In this document: positions 1-11,631 of the stretch, piece by piece
Layout: the number at the start of each line of letters is the position of its first letter
Numbering within the stretch: the stretch's first letter is position 1
NCBI GenBank assembly: GCA_032622095.1
Contig: CP136068.1
Coordinates: 149,801,365-149,865,364 of the forward strand
Direction of reading: 5' to 3'
Length of the DNA: 64,000 nt
DNA from: Siphonodentalium dalli
Lineage: Eukaryota; Mollusca; Scaphopoda; Gadilida; Siphonodentaliidae
Program-made: the position numbers and the translations under genes
Notes under the pieces: generated by a model
The model's input: only the letters and a program-made list of their open reading frames with translations
Database searches by the model: none
What the model was told of the DNA's origin: nothing

Positions 1-3000
1 GTAATGTATGAACACACCGCACCCTTAATCAATGATATGTAATGTAGAACACACCGCACCCTTAATCAATTATATGTAATGTATGAACACACCGCACCCT
101 TAATGAATGATATGTAATGTATGAACACACCGCACCCTTAATGAATGATATGCAATGTATGAACACACCGCACCCTTAATGAATGATATGTAATGTATGA
201 ACACACCGCACCCTTAATCAATTATATGTAATGTATGAACACACCGCACCCTTAATCAATGATATGTAATGTATGAACACCCCGCACCCTTAATGAATGA
301 TATGTAATGTATGAACACACCTCACCCTTAATGAATGATATGTAATGTATGAACACACCGCACCCTTAATCAATTATATGTAATGTATGAACACACCGCA
401 CCCTTAATCAATGATATGTAATCTATGAACACCCCGCACCCTTAATGAATGATATGTAATGTATGAACACACCGCACCCTTAATGAATTATATGTAATGT
501 ATGAACACACCGCACCCTTAATGAATGATATGTAATATATGAACACACCGCACCCTTAATCAATGATATGTAATGTATGAACAAACCGCACCCTTAATGA
601 ATGATATGTAATGTATGAACACAACGCACCCTTAATCAATGATATGTAATGTATGAACACACCGCACCCTTAATCAATGATATGTAATGTATGAACACAC
701 CGCACCCTTAATGAATGATATGCAATGTATGAACACACCGCACCCTTAATGAACGATATGCAATGTATGAACACACCGCACCCTTAATGAATGATATGTA
801 ATGTATGAACACACCGCACCCTTAATGAATGATATGTAATGTATGAACACACCGCACCCTTAATGAATGATATGTAATGTATGAACAAACCGCACCCTTA
901 ATGAATGATATATAATGTATGAACACACCGCACCCTTAATCAATGATATGTAATGTATGAACACACCGCACCCTTAATCAATGATATGTAATGTATGAAC
1001 ACACCGCACCCTTAATGAATGATATGCAATGTATGAACACACCGCACCCTTAATGAATGATATGTAATGTATGAACACACCGCACCCTTAATGAATGATA
1101 TGTAATGTATGAACACACCGCACCCTTAATCAATGATATGTAATGCATGAACACACCGCACCCTTAATCAATGATATGTAATGTATGAACACACCGCACC
1201 CTTAATCAATGATATGTAATGTATGAACACACCGCACCCCTAATCAATGATATGTAATGTATGAACACACCGCACCCTTAATCAATGATATGTAATGTAT
1301 GAACACACCGCACCCCTAATCAATGATATGTAATGTATGAACACACCGCACCCCTAATCAATGATATGTAATGTATGAACACACCGCACCCTTAATCAAT
1401 GATATGTAATGTATGAACACACCGCACCCTTAATCAATGATATGTAATGTATGAACACACCGCACCCTTAATCAATGATATGTAATGTAGAACACACCGC
1501 ACCCTTAATCAATTATATGTAATGTATGAACACACCGCACCCTTAATGAATGATATGTAATGTATGAACACACCGCACCCTTAATGAATGATATGCAATG
1601 TATGAACACACCGCACCCTTAATGAATGATATGTAATGTATGAACACACCGCACCCTTAATCAATTATATGTAATGTATGAACACACCGCACCCTTAATC
1701 AATGATATGTAATGTATGAACACCCCGCACCCTTAATGAATGATATGTAATGTATGAACACACTGCACCCTTAATGAATGATATGTAATGTATGAACACA
1801 CCGCACCCTTAATCAATTATATGTAATGTATGAACACACCGCACCCTTAATCAATGATATGTAATGTATGAACACCCCGCACCCTTAATGAATGATATGT
1901 AATGTATGAACACACCGCACCCTTAATGAATGATATGTAATGTATGAACACACCGCACCCTTAATGAATGATATGTAATGTATGAACACACCGCACCCTA
2001 ATCAATTATATGTAATGTATGAACACACCGCACCCGTAATCAATTATATGTAATGTATGAACACACCGCACCCTTAATGAATGATATGTAATGTATGAAC
2101 ACACCGCACCCTTAATCAATGATATGTAATGTATGAACACACCGCACCCTTAATCAATGATATGTAATGTATGAACACACCGCACCCTTAATCAATGATA
2201 TGTAATGTATGAACACACCGCACCCTTAATCAATGATATGTAATGTATGAACAAACCGCACCCTTAATGAATGATATGTAATGTATGAACACACCGCACC
2301 ATTAATCAATGATATGTAATGTATGAACACACCGCACCCTTAATCAATGATATGTAATGTATGAACACACCGCACCCTTAATGAATGATATGCAATGTAT
2401 GAACACACCGCACCCTTAATGAATGATATGTAATGTATGAACACACCGCACCCTTAATGAATGATATGTAATGTATGAACACACCGCACCCTTAATGAAT
2501 GATATGTAATGTATGAACACACCGCACCCTTAATCAATGATATGTAATGTATGAACACACCGCACCCTTAATCAATGATATGTAATGTATGAACACACCG
2601 CACCCTTAATCAATGATATGTAATGTATGAACACACCGCATCCTTAATGAATGATATGTAATGTATGAACACACCGCACCCTTAATCAATGATATGTAAT
2701 GTATGAACACACCGCACCCTTAATGAATGATATGTAATGTATGAACACACCGCACCCTTAATGAATGATATGTAATGTATGAACACACCGCACCCTTAAT
2801 CAATTATATGTAATGTATGAACACACCGCATCCTTAATCAATGATATGTAATGTATGAACACACCGCACCCTTAATGAATGATATGTAATGTATGAACAC
2901 ACCGCACCCTTAATCAATTATATGTAATGTATGAACACACCGCACCCTTAATGAATGATATGTAATGTATGAACACACCGCACCCTTAATCAATTATATG

Positions 3001-3233
3001 TAATGTATGAACACACCGCACCCTTAATGAATTATATGTAATGTATGAACACACCGCACCCTTAATGAATGATATGTAATGTATGAACACACCGCACCCT
3101 TAATGCATGATATGTAATGTATGAACACACCGCACCCTTAATGAATGATATGTAATGTATGAACACACCGCACCCTTAATGAATGATATGTAATGTATGA
3201 ACACACCGCACCCTTAATGAATGATATGTAATG
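1..3233. repeat. 38-bp tandem satellite, about 85 copies
   Basis: Head-to-tail copies of a 38-bp unit (GTAATGTATGAACACACCGC followed by ACCCTTAATCAATGATAT) run from the first base to 3233 with very few indels. Variation is confined to a few positions: AATC/AATG, GAT/TAT, GTAATG/GCAATG and CACACC/CACCCC. Two units share a 1-bp deletion (GTAATGTAGAAC at 39 and 1482), and the order of variant units after each matches, which indicates block duplication. The array is cut off by the window start and ends abruptly at 3233 against a fold-back unit. No coding potential. Confidence 0.97.
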
Positions 3234-3765
3234 ACTCCGGTTGCAGTGTTCCCGCTGATCCAGCAATTCTTTTAGCGATTATTTTAGCCAAATGCCAGTT
3301 TTTGTTAGCCACTTTGAATTTACTTTGGGCACTTGTTTGGAAACATATTTTGAGACAAATTTAACATATATTACATTTTATTGACAAAAGAAAACAAAAT
3401 AGAATGTTTTTATTGACCATCGCAAATAAAAACTAATTGCGGAGAATAGCGAACTTATTCGATACGATATCTGAACGCGATCTGTAGTTTTTGCATAGTT
3501 TTATCTATACTTATGTGTATATGGTGAATATTTGTTCAATTCGCGGGAAAATAGAAATAAGGATAATTTTAATCGCGGCTAGTTGGAAAGATCGACGGTT
3601 TTGTAAAAAGTTGGAATTAATTAACACGGATCAAACTTAAAATGAAAGAAATTCATTTTTGACATTTGACTCGCAATAAAAACCTCAGTCACTTAAATCG
3701 ATTAAGCGTCATTCACTGCTCCCAACTCAAAAGTTGCGGTTATTACAACACTAATCGTCTGCTGT

Positions 3766-4003
3766 CACACTGTCACACTGTCCACTCGGCTCGCGGAATA
3801 CCAGTGTGAACGTCAGAATATCAGTGCTCCACAGGAGAATATCAGTGTTTTTAAGCGATATAATGGTATCATAATTAGAACTGGACGGCTAAATAACGAC
3901 ACAAAAGACAATGGAAAGGTATATACGATCAATTTTGCATTTACCCAGTGGAGGGGTCACCTGGTGATGTTCAGTTCGACTCTGGGCGATCTGGCATTTG
4001 TTT
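3766..4003 (+). other. Open frame shared by both fold-back arms
   Basis: In the left arm an open frame of about 79 codons (TLSTRLAEYQCERQNIS...) ends at a stop at 4001-4003. The right arm (minus strand, 7200 down to 6965) encodes nearly the same peptide ending at the equivalent stop. Visible differences are few (INF/ISF and STL/STM among them) and no stop or frameshift separates the arms. I do not recognise the peptide. It could be an exon fragment captured by the element, or an accident of recent duplication. Confidence 0.4.
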
Positions 4004-4807
4004 AAAGCAGAACAATAGGGTGTAGGGGATAGGTCAAATTATGCCCTAATCGGTTTTCTAGTGCGTTTTGTTTAATTCCTGAGCATAACTTGCGGAATCT
4101 TTTATAAAATTCCGACAGCGGAATCTATCGGCAATACGTGCACATCGAAATACACGAAAATAAATCGAAACGAGGGGCGGTGATCACAGAAAATGGCACG
4201 GCGAACTACCAGTGCATGCCAACGAGGGCTACCTGTGCCAAATTTTCTTTATATGGTAAGTTATATCGGGTATATGTCGGGGGACGTTTTAGATTCGGTT
4301 TAAGCTACCAGGAATGTCTCATCACCTCATCAAATTTGGACACAATCGATCAGGAATGGTACATGTGTGGGTCTAAGATATGAAAGTTCAGTACGGCAAT
4401 ACTCAACATTGGTGGAACATAAAGTAACAATTTAGTCGACAAGAGTATAAATTTTCCTTTATTCGGTATTGGCACTGAGTTAGTTCCATGTCAATTGGAT
4501 TCAAACTATAATGTTCAACATTTGCAAATACGTCTATCATTAAATAGGCAAGGCTGTGAATATTGTTCTTGTTTCATGGTAGTGTATACGATTTCTCAAG
4601 ACGTTCTAATTCTAATGGAATGATGTTTCCAATTATCCCAGCAAATGTTGCATATATGGGGTGGACTTGTTCCCAAAATTTAGAAAGTAATTGATATTGG
4701 GGCATGCATATCTTTGCCTATATGTTGAGTTCTTCGTCGATTTTATGGCGTTACCGTATGTATGCATGCAGGGGTCTGTGTCACAGACACAGTGTGTGTC
4801 ATTATTT

Positions 4808-5192
4808 GTATGGGAGGCCAAATTCACATTTATTAATAATTGTGCTTCAGCGCAATTCAATTGCGCCGCGCAATCCAAAATTAATTGCGCTGAAGCGCAA
4901 TTAATTTTCCATATATGGCTAAACCGCCCAGTTAATTAATGAATAAATCCAATAAAAAATTAGTTGCGCTCGAGCGCAATTATTTTCCCATAATAGGCAC
5001 CCCCAGTTTATTAAATGAATAAATCCTATAGAAAATGATCTATTCAGGGGTGTAAGCTTGTAACAATAATTGCGCTTCAGCGCTATTCAATTGCGCTTCA
5101 GCGCAATTGATACGAATCAAGCTGGATTGCGCTGGAGCGCAATTGAATTCCGCTGAAGCGCAATTGGATTTGTGAATTTGGCCTCCCATATA
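4808..5192. mobile_element. Palindromic MITE with TA target duplication, GCGC-rich repeats
   Basis: The ends TGGGAGGCCAAATTCACA (left) and TGTGAATTTGGCCTCCCA (right) form terminal inverted repeats and are flanked on both sides by TA. Just inside lie repeated 16-bp near-palindromes of the form TTGCGCTTCAGCGCAA (at about 4847, 4883, 4965, 5070, 5093, 5130, 5150). The body is AT-rich and non-coding. A TA duplication fits a Tc1/mariner-type cut-and-paste origin. The element sits immediately 5-prime of the Penelope-like coding fragment and probably interrupted it. Confidence 0.7.
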
Positions 5193-5204
5193 TTTGATGG
5201 GTTG

Positions 5205-5675
5205 GATGTGGAAACAATATACCTACAGGAACAAGTCCTTGCGGAAGACCCAGGTGCGAGACGTGCTCGCTCATCTGTAATAACGATATTTACACAAAAT
5301 CCGGTCGGAAATTCAACCCCTCCGGATCATATTCTTGTGTGTCGAGTGGAATTGTTTACTATATATATGTCGTGTGCGAAATGTCCCAATGTGCATTACA
5401 TTGGTGAGACGGGACAGCAGTTAAGTAACAGAATAACAGGACATAGACAAAACATTCGTTCACGAGATGCTGGAATACCCACAGCTGTCCACTTTGGCGC
5501 ACCAGGACACTCTGTTTCAGACATGCGGGTACAAGTACGCCAAGGTGGACTGGCCAATACTTCCCAGAGACGAATTACTGAACAAAGATTTATCCAAATG
5601 TTTGACAGTCTGAATTCCGGGATAAACAGGGACGCTGGGTTCATGGCCTCGTGGCGCACCACATCTGGACATTAA
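5205..5675 (+). pseudogene. Penelope-like element, GIY-YIG endonuclease fragment
   Basis: Penelope-like retroelements end in a GIY-YIG endonuclease that nicks the target for integration. Two overlapping frames together give that domain. In the first (about 5216-5395) a Cys cluster PCGRPRCETCSL is followed by SYSCVSSGIVYYI. In the second (about 5355-5672) come SCAKCPNVHYIGETGQQLS, then NRITGHRQNI, AVHF..PGHS, and a tail with ITEQRFIQMFDSLNSGIN. The domain therefore needs a one-base frame change near 5360-5375, so it is broken. The reverse transcriptase that should precede it is absent: a MITE ends at 5192 and no RT motif is seen upstream. Residues normally found after the HYIGET core are present. 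The Met at 5172 lies inside the MITE and is not a natural start. Confidence 0.85.
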
Positions 5676-5844
5676 TAATAACGATAGATACACGTATAGG
5701 CCTACACATATGGAAACGCGCGTCCTTATTGTTCAAATTGTAATACTAACTTTTTGGCGCGAAAAAACAATATATAACGTTATCATCAAGGAGATGTCAC
5801 CAAGGGTTGTGTAACTTTGTTCAACTGTATCTTGATGTAACTCC

Positions 5845-5895
5845 ATTTGTATATACGCCTGATGAATGGGGAAACCCGAAAGCTCGTATGTTAAT
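5845..5895 (+). ncRNA. Hammerhead-ribozyme-like core, 3-prime of Penelope-like element
   Basis: CTGATGA (5859-5865) is followed by a short hairpin GGG-GAAA-CCC and then GAAA (5878-5881), the conserved half of a type I hammerhead core. Penelope-like elements are known to carry hammerhead motifs near their ends, and this lies about 190 bp after the endonuclease. I could not find a convincing stem III plus cleavage triplet downstream, so the motif may be degenerate and inactive. Confidence 0.45.
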
Positions 5896-6690
5896 ACATA
5901 AATAGGTCTTAAAAGGTGTTACTCTTCATATTTATTAATTATCAGCAGACCTATATATCGATGGCTGGACTGGTGACAAATATATTGATTTTGAATGCAT
6001 GGATATGATATATTTCTGAGCTGGAGCGATGAGAGAATGAGTTGGATGGCTGTCCTGATGAATCCGTGAGTGAATGGCGAGTCGATGGTTGGCTGGATTA
6101 CACGTGTTAACTGACTTCCGCGATCGGATTGCGACCCCAATCGTACTTTAGCCTTTACGTTCATACCCAGCGCAAAGCGAAACCGTCCCATTTTATTAAA
6201 AATTATAAGATATCAACATGCTATATTGCTCACAAACCGAACGGCCCATATGCATGGTTAACTAGTCATCTGACAAGGGGCATTAATTGCACTTACGACT
6301 ATGAATTACAAGATGTGAATTTGCACATCAGAGAATCGTGCATGCATATAAACAAGGCAACATAACTGATAGATGTCGCAACCAATCACCACGGATTATA
6401 TTTAAAACAATTGATGTATTCGTCACAGCGCCGCTCACCATTAGGCCACACATATTTTGGCATTTTATAATGTAATTATTCAGCTACTGTACAAGTTCGG
6501 AAAATTGCATTTAAACCGACGTATTCCAATAGTTTTAAGAACAATTCTACAAAAACGCCATATTCTGACCTGGACATCATGAAATTTGTTCTATGTTTTA
6601 CACTAGCTTTGAGTATCGACGTATAGTTGAAGTTTCGTACTTTCCTATTATACATGTAGATCCACATATTTACCCTTCTAGATCAACTTT
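5896..6690. other. Interior of fold-back unit, no gene recognised
   Basis: AT-rich sequence between the Penelope-like remnant and the right inverted arm. Short open frames exist on both strands but show no family motif, repeat or codon pattern that I can support. Confidence 0.5.
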
Positions 6691-7475
6691 GTCGTTATTT
6701 TGGGAAGGGTAAGGCATTTCACGTGGCCGATGCCCTGTATGAAGCGTTTATCGACATATACCCGATATAACTTACCATATAAAGAAAATTTGGCACTGGT
6801 AGCCCAGTGATTTCGATGTGCACGTATTGCCGAAAGATTCCGCTGTCGGAATTTTTTTTAAGATTCCACAAGGTATGCCCAGGAATTAAACAAAACGCAC
6901 TAGAATACCGATTAGAGCAAATTTTTACCTCCCCCTACGAGTTTGTACACCCTATTTTTCTGCTTTAAACAAAGGCCAGATCGCCCATAGTCGAACTGAA
7001 CATCACCAGGTGACCCCGCCACTGGGTAAATGCAAAACTGATCGTATATACCTTTCCATTGTCTTTTGTGTCGTTATTTAGCCGCCCAGTTCTAATTATA
7101 ATACCATTATATCGCTTAAAAACACTGATATTCTCCTGTGGAGCACTGATATTCTGACGTTCACACTGGTATTCCGCGAGCCGATTGGACAGTGTGAATG
7201 TACACACATTAATAATTGCTCCAAGCACATCGGGTCGTGTAGCATACACGAGGTGCCGTCGCGTTTGTTGTATGGATGTCAGCTGCGCGTGATGTAATTA
7301 GACCGATGCGATGACTTCTGGTGAGTTTATGATAGCCGCCATGTCCAGATGGACACATTTTGGAGGAAATAAGTTTAGCCATATTTTTCGCTATTTGGTC
7401 ATTTTGTTCGCAATTTACAATTTATTTTCGCCAATGGCTAAAATGGCTACCACCAGCGGGAACACTGTCCGGTTG

Positions 7476-8085
7476 GTTGAATCGTTGCCTTTTGTTTATC
7501 GATGAAAAGTTCGTCCCGAGTTAAGTATTAAATATTTACCATTGTGCGTAGATCAAACGTGTTTTCCGAACATGAATTGCGATCTGTGTGGTTGGTATTT
7601 CGGAAAATTAATTATGCTATAATTTCAATGGTCAATTTTCCGGGGTACTCAATTATCAGTTTTTTCCCTGAAATAATCACAGATTATGTATTTAATTCGT
7701 GGAGAAATTACGATTACAAAGGCGTGTAGCACTCACCCACTGAAAGTAACGATGCTGCAACGAGAAACAACATTCCCCTGAATCCTAACGAACACATGAT
7801 ATGCACGCACATGTACCGAATAATATGTGAAAGAACAGAGATTCAAACTGACGAGTACTATGAACGATTAGCGTGTGATTCGCTTGGTTACATCCACATA
7901 AAATACCTGCTAAAATTGCTGAAACAACATCCTGGTTGATGCATTAAGGTTCGCATACTTGATCACAATCACCAATTAAATCCTCAGCGAATTCAGAACT
8001 TTACATTAATGCACTCGCCGCGAAAAATTTATAAAGACCCAATGTCGTGTCATTTGAATTATTTCAGCTCGTGGAAATCCACGAA
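7476..8085. other. Unannotated spacer
   Basis: AT-rich, with no coding, palindromic or tandem structure that stands out. It separates two fold-back units. Confidence 0.5.
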
Positions 8086-10600
8086 GCATTGCTATAAACA
8101 TGGACCTAGGGACAGGGATTTTTGGCGTGGGACCACTTTGGACAAAATGTTCAACAGTTGAACACTTCAACACGGAAGCATGGAGCCGCCATATACAAAA
8201 ATGAATTCCACCCCTAGATCGGCGTATATACGCCGACCATCGGCCGACCATATACGACCATCGGCCGACCATATACGAGCGCCTGCGGCGCATAACATAC
8301 TATGGGTGGCGGGATGGGATGATGGGTGGGTACTACCTATATATATGAGCACCTGGGTGCAAAGATACTATGGGTGGCGAGATGGGATGGTGGGTGGGTA
8401 CTACCTATATACGAGCACCTGCGGCGCATAACATACTATGGGTGGCGGAATGGGATGGTGGGTGGGTACTACCTATATACGAGCGCCTGCGGCGCATAAG
8501 ATACTATGGGTGGCGCGATGGGATGGTGGGTGGGTACTACCTATATACGAGCGCCTGCGGCGCATAAGATACTATCGGTGGCGGGATGGGGTGGTGAGTG
8601 GGTACTACCTATATACTAGCGACTGCGGTGCATAAGATACTATGGGTGGCGGGATGGGATGGTGGGTGTGTACTACCTATATACGAGCCCCTGCGGCGCA
8701 TAAGATACTATGGGTGGCGGGATGGGGTGGTGGGAGGGTACTACCTATATACGAGCGCCTGCGGCGCATAAGATACTATGGGTAGAGGGATGGGATGGTT
8801 GGAGGGTACTACCTATATACGAGCCCCTACTGCACATAAGATACTATGGGTGGTGGTATGGGATGGTGGGTGGGTACTACCTATATACGAGCGCCTGTGG
8901 CGCATAAGATATTATGGGTGGCGGGATGGGATGATGAGTGGGTACTACCTATATACGAGCGCCTGCGACGCAAAAGATACTATGGGTGGCGGGATGGGAT
9001 GGTGGGTGGGTACTACCTATATACGAGCACCTGCGGCGCATAAGATACTATGGGTGGCGGGATGGGATTATGGGTGGGTACTACCTATATACGAGCGCCT
9101 GCGGCGCAAAAGATACTATGTTGGCGGGATGGGATGGTGGGTGGGTACTATATACCTATATAAGTTTGTCCACAATACCCATCCTCAGTTCACTAAATTA
9201 AATGTCCAGATATGCATATGTTTAGGTAGGGCAGAAGTGGGTTAATGCAGGGGAAACTTGGTCTCCTTGCCTTTATTCACCCTGTCAGTGACCTTACGCC
9301 GATTGTCGGCGTAACTACATGTACACCGATGGTTGGCGTATATACGCCGATGATCAGGGTAACTACGCCGATAATGGACAAACTTATTTTTCAATATGAT
9401 GATATACAAAGGATAAAATCAAAACAGTGATTTGGAGACTGATCATTTCTCATCGAGGGGGGGGGTAAAAACCTGCTTTTACATTAAGGGCTATGCGAAT
9501 AAGGCCAAAACAAATTGAATGCGTGTTTCCCGTAACGAGCCCAAAAAAATAGGGGCGGGCGGTAGGCTTTTCATTTTATTTTATTTTTTCATTTTATTTT
9601 TTATGTTCTCGTGTGGGCCATGCCTAACCACCATCAAACACCATACAATGACCCAGAGCAACCAACAAATTGGTGATAAAACTGATATATTGAGGGGAAA
9701 CATATAAATCAAATTTATATTATCTTTAAAATGCGGGTTTTTTTGCCACAGCAGTCGTGAATTATGCACTTTCCGTTTGAAGAGTGACGATGTGGCTTTG
9801 CGAAAAATATATAAATATGTCAAAGATATCAATCGCGAGGCGAATCAGATAAAATGGAACCACGCGTACACAGTTTGGTTAACAGTGCGGTCGGTCGGTT
9901 TATAGATTGATTTTTTTTATTTAAAACCAATAAAATGAACTTGGGTCGGGGGTTTTGAAGACAGTCGGTCGGGTTACGGGAAACACGCATTCAAATTGTT
10001 TTGCCCTAATATAAAATCATTTATGAACTCAGTTATTTGATATTCCTTTAAAACCACACATCAGACAGCAATGTTCTTTAAAACTTTTTAACCACACACA
10101 GAGTGACTAAAGGAAAGGAGAACAAGTTTCCCCTGCCTTAACATACCTGCCTATACCTCAAAATATGCATTTTATGATTAAGCATATGTATATTTTGAGG
10201 TAGAGTATATGTGTGGTAAGATTAACTACATAAATGTTTCTATATTGTTTCCATATAGCCCTTAATGTAAAAGGTGTGGCAGGTCTCGGCTCCCAAATAT
10301 ATTAAACAATTAGGTTTTTACCCCCATCCCTTGATAATAATTCATCAGTCTCCAATCCCCTGTGTTGATTTTATTCTTTGTATATCCTCATATTGAAAAA
10401 TAAGTTTGTCCACAATCGACCAAGGGAAACACCACGCTCAGCTCACTAATGACCAGCAATGCATATGTTTAGGTAGGACAGGAGCGGGTTAGTTCCGAGA
10501 ACACTTGGTATCCTCCCCTTTAATCACGCCGATTGTCGGTGGATATAGGCGTGGAATATATTTTTGTATGTTGCGGCTCCATGCTTCCGTACTTCATGCC
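8086..10600. mobile_element. Fold-back unit containing a 68-bp minisatellite
   Basis: The segment CGGAAGCATGGAGCCGCCAT (about 8173) reappears inverted at about 10565-10590 (GCGGCTCCATGCTTCCG). Inside, 9378-9540 and 9965-10410 form a second nested inverted repeat (9379-9420 matches the complement of 10373-10405; 9508-9535 matches the complement of 9969-10005). In addition, 9160-9310 and 10402-10525 are related in direct orientation (GCATATGTTTAGGTAGG in both). A small hairpin with TACCTCAAAATATGCAT arms lies at 10155-10204. The arrangement suggests repeated insertion and inversion of related modules. No protein domain was found. Confidence 0.6.
8270..9165 (+). repeat. 68-bp GC-rich minisatellite, about 13 copies
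   Basis: The unit contains TACTACCTATATACGAGCGC, then CTGCGGCGCATAAGATACTA and TGGGTGGCGGGATGGGATGG. Each unit includes the short palindrome GCGCCTGCGGCGC. Because 68 is not a multiple of 3, all frames stay open over long distances and the apparent proteins are by-products. The preceding 8205-8270 has shorter repeats of GGCCGACCATATACGA. Single diverged units of the same family occur at 25540-25600 (inverted) and 25710-25832. Confidence 0.95.
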
Positions 10601-10890
10601 TCGCACAACATTAGATAGAAATTCCAGACCAAATGTAGGGAAAATTTGTTCTGATAGTTCGATATTCAACCAGTATTCAGTGGGAAGTTTGTTATTTTCA
10701 CCTATGCTTTTTGGTGAATAGTTTTAACTGAAATTAGGTTGAAGATCCGACCCTATGTGGATGTTAGATTGTACATCTCCAACACTTGGTAAGTTTGTGG
10801 TCCCAGTTGAAAAATACCAATTAAAAGGGCTGCAAATTGGATTTTTACAAGTAATTGTTGGGGAATATCGTCGATTCATCGTTTGAACCA

Positions 10891-11290
10891 CTAGGCCCTA
10901 TCACGGTGTTGTTAGTTTTATTAGTGGAGGAAAGACCACACATACGGTTAATACCACTGTGGAATCACACAACTGCACATAGAAACCACTGACAGCCTCT
11001 TTTGCTAGTTTGGACTTTCCGTTTTTCTCAAATATTAATCCGAGATATGTAAACTGGTCACGTCCTAAAATTTTGAAAGAGCGGTCCACAATGGAATAAT
11101 GATTTAGCGCCATCACATCTCAGTCTTGTTGGTGTTAATTGGCATTATATTACAGTTTGAATTTTTAACGACTTTATTAAGAGATCTTTGCAGACCGTTG
11201 TGGCTTTCTGAGATTAGAAGGTGGTCGTCTGCAAACAAAATATGATTTATTTTTATTGCTGTGGAGTAAACGAGCCACATGATTCATCAA
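10891..11290 (-). pseudogene. LINE reverse transcriptase fragment (FADD region)
   Basis: Read on the minus strand, about 11257 down to 11118 encodes HILFADDHLLISESHNGLQ and continues to NTNKTEM before a TGA. A small frame change leads into MALNHYSIVDRSFK (about 11113 onwards) and then FTYLGLIFEKNGKSKLAKEA, which ends at 10901. FADD is the catalytic YADD-type box of a reverse transcriptase, and F-x-YLG-x-x-F is the following thumb motif of non-LTR retrotransposons. Upstream palm motifs and the endonuclease are missing. It is a broken fragment of one element, and its clade cannot be settled by eye. Confidence 0.75.
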
Positions 11291-11631
11291 AGCACGATTA
11301 ATGTCGTATAATTACACCCACTTAATTCACTGTAGTAAATTCCCGTTGAGTTTATCAAAGCTAATGTAATTATATCGAGATTTTATCAGTGCAGCGAAAA
11401 CGACCCAATAGTACTAGCGCCCAATGACATTTGTAGTCCGTTGCATATCAACCAGCGACGCTACTTTCTTCGCTTTCGCTTTGCAGTACACAATTTGTTT
11501 TCACGAACGGCATGAAAGCCGATAAAAGCGTAGTAAATCAACATCCAATTAAATACAATGCCCCAATGAATTAAACATTTCCAAGCTGTTTACAAAGAAT
11601 ACATGTTGTCGTATTTGCAACGTTTTTTAAG
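11291..11631. other. Unannotated spacer
   Basis: No open frame with a recognisable motif and no repeat structure seen between the LINE fragment and the next fold-back element. Confidence 0.4.

Larger units (their letters stand above)
3234..7475. mobile_element. Large fold-back unit with long inverted arms
   Basis: Sequence at about 3234-4400 reappears as its reverse complement at about 6700-7475. The outermost match is CAGTGTTCCCGCTG at about 3245 against CAGCGGGAACACTG at about 7455. The strongest match (3770-4290 against 6755-7200) is roughly 90% by eye, with a ~70-bp segment of the left arm (within 4150-4225) missing from the right. The interior carries a Penelope-like endonuclease fragment and a nested MITE. 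The left end directly abuts the 38-bp satellite; no satellite follows the right end. No transposase was recognised, so this may be a non-autonomous fold-back element or an inverted segmental duplication. Confidence 0.75.

Noticed and set aside
1-3233. CRISPR-like array
   Set aside because: Units are contiguous with no unique spacers, and the setting is eukaryotic.
4138-4383. 82-codon frame in the left fold-back arm (HIEIHENKSKRG...)
   Set aside because: Starts at GTG; the right-arm copy has a deletion inside it, so the frame is not conserved between arms. A GTAAGT follows at 4256 but no exon partner was found.
5172-5204. MNLASHIFDGLD as the start of the endonuclease frame
   Set aside because: These codons come from the MITE end and the unaligned junction; family-type sequence begins later and partly in another frame.
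6050-6090. Second hammerhead-like CTGATGA at about 6056
   Set aside because: No following stem II plus GAAA; only the heptamer matches.
8180-9245. Open frames of 65-155 codons in the 68-bp minisatellite
   Set aside because: All three frames encode the same cycling sequence because 68 is not a multiple of 3; this is repeat translation, not a gene.
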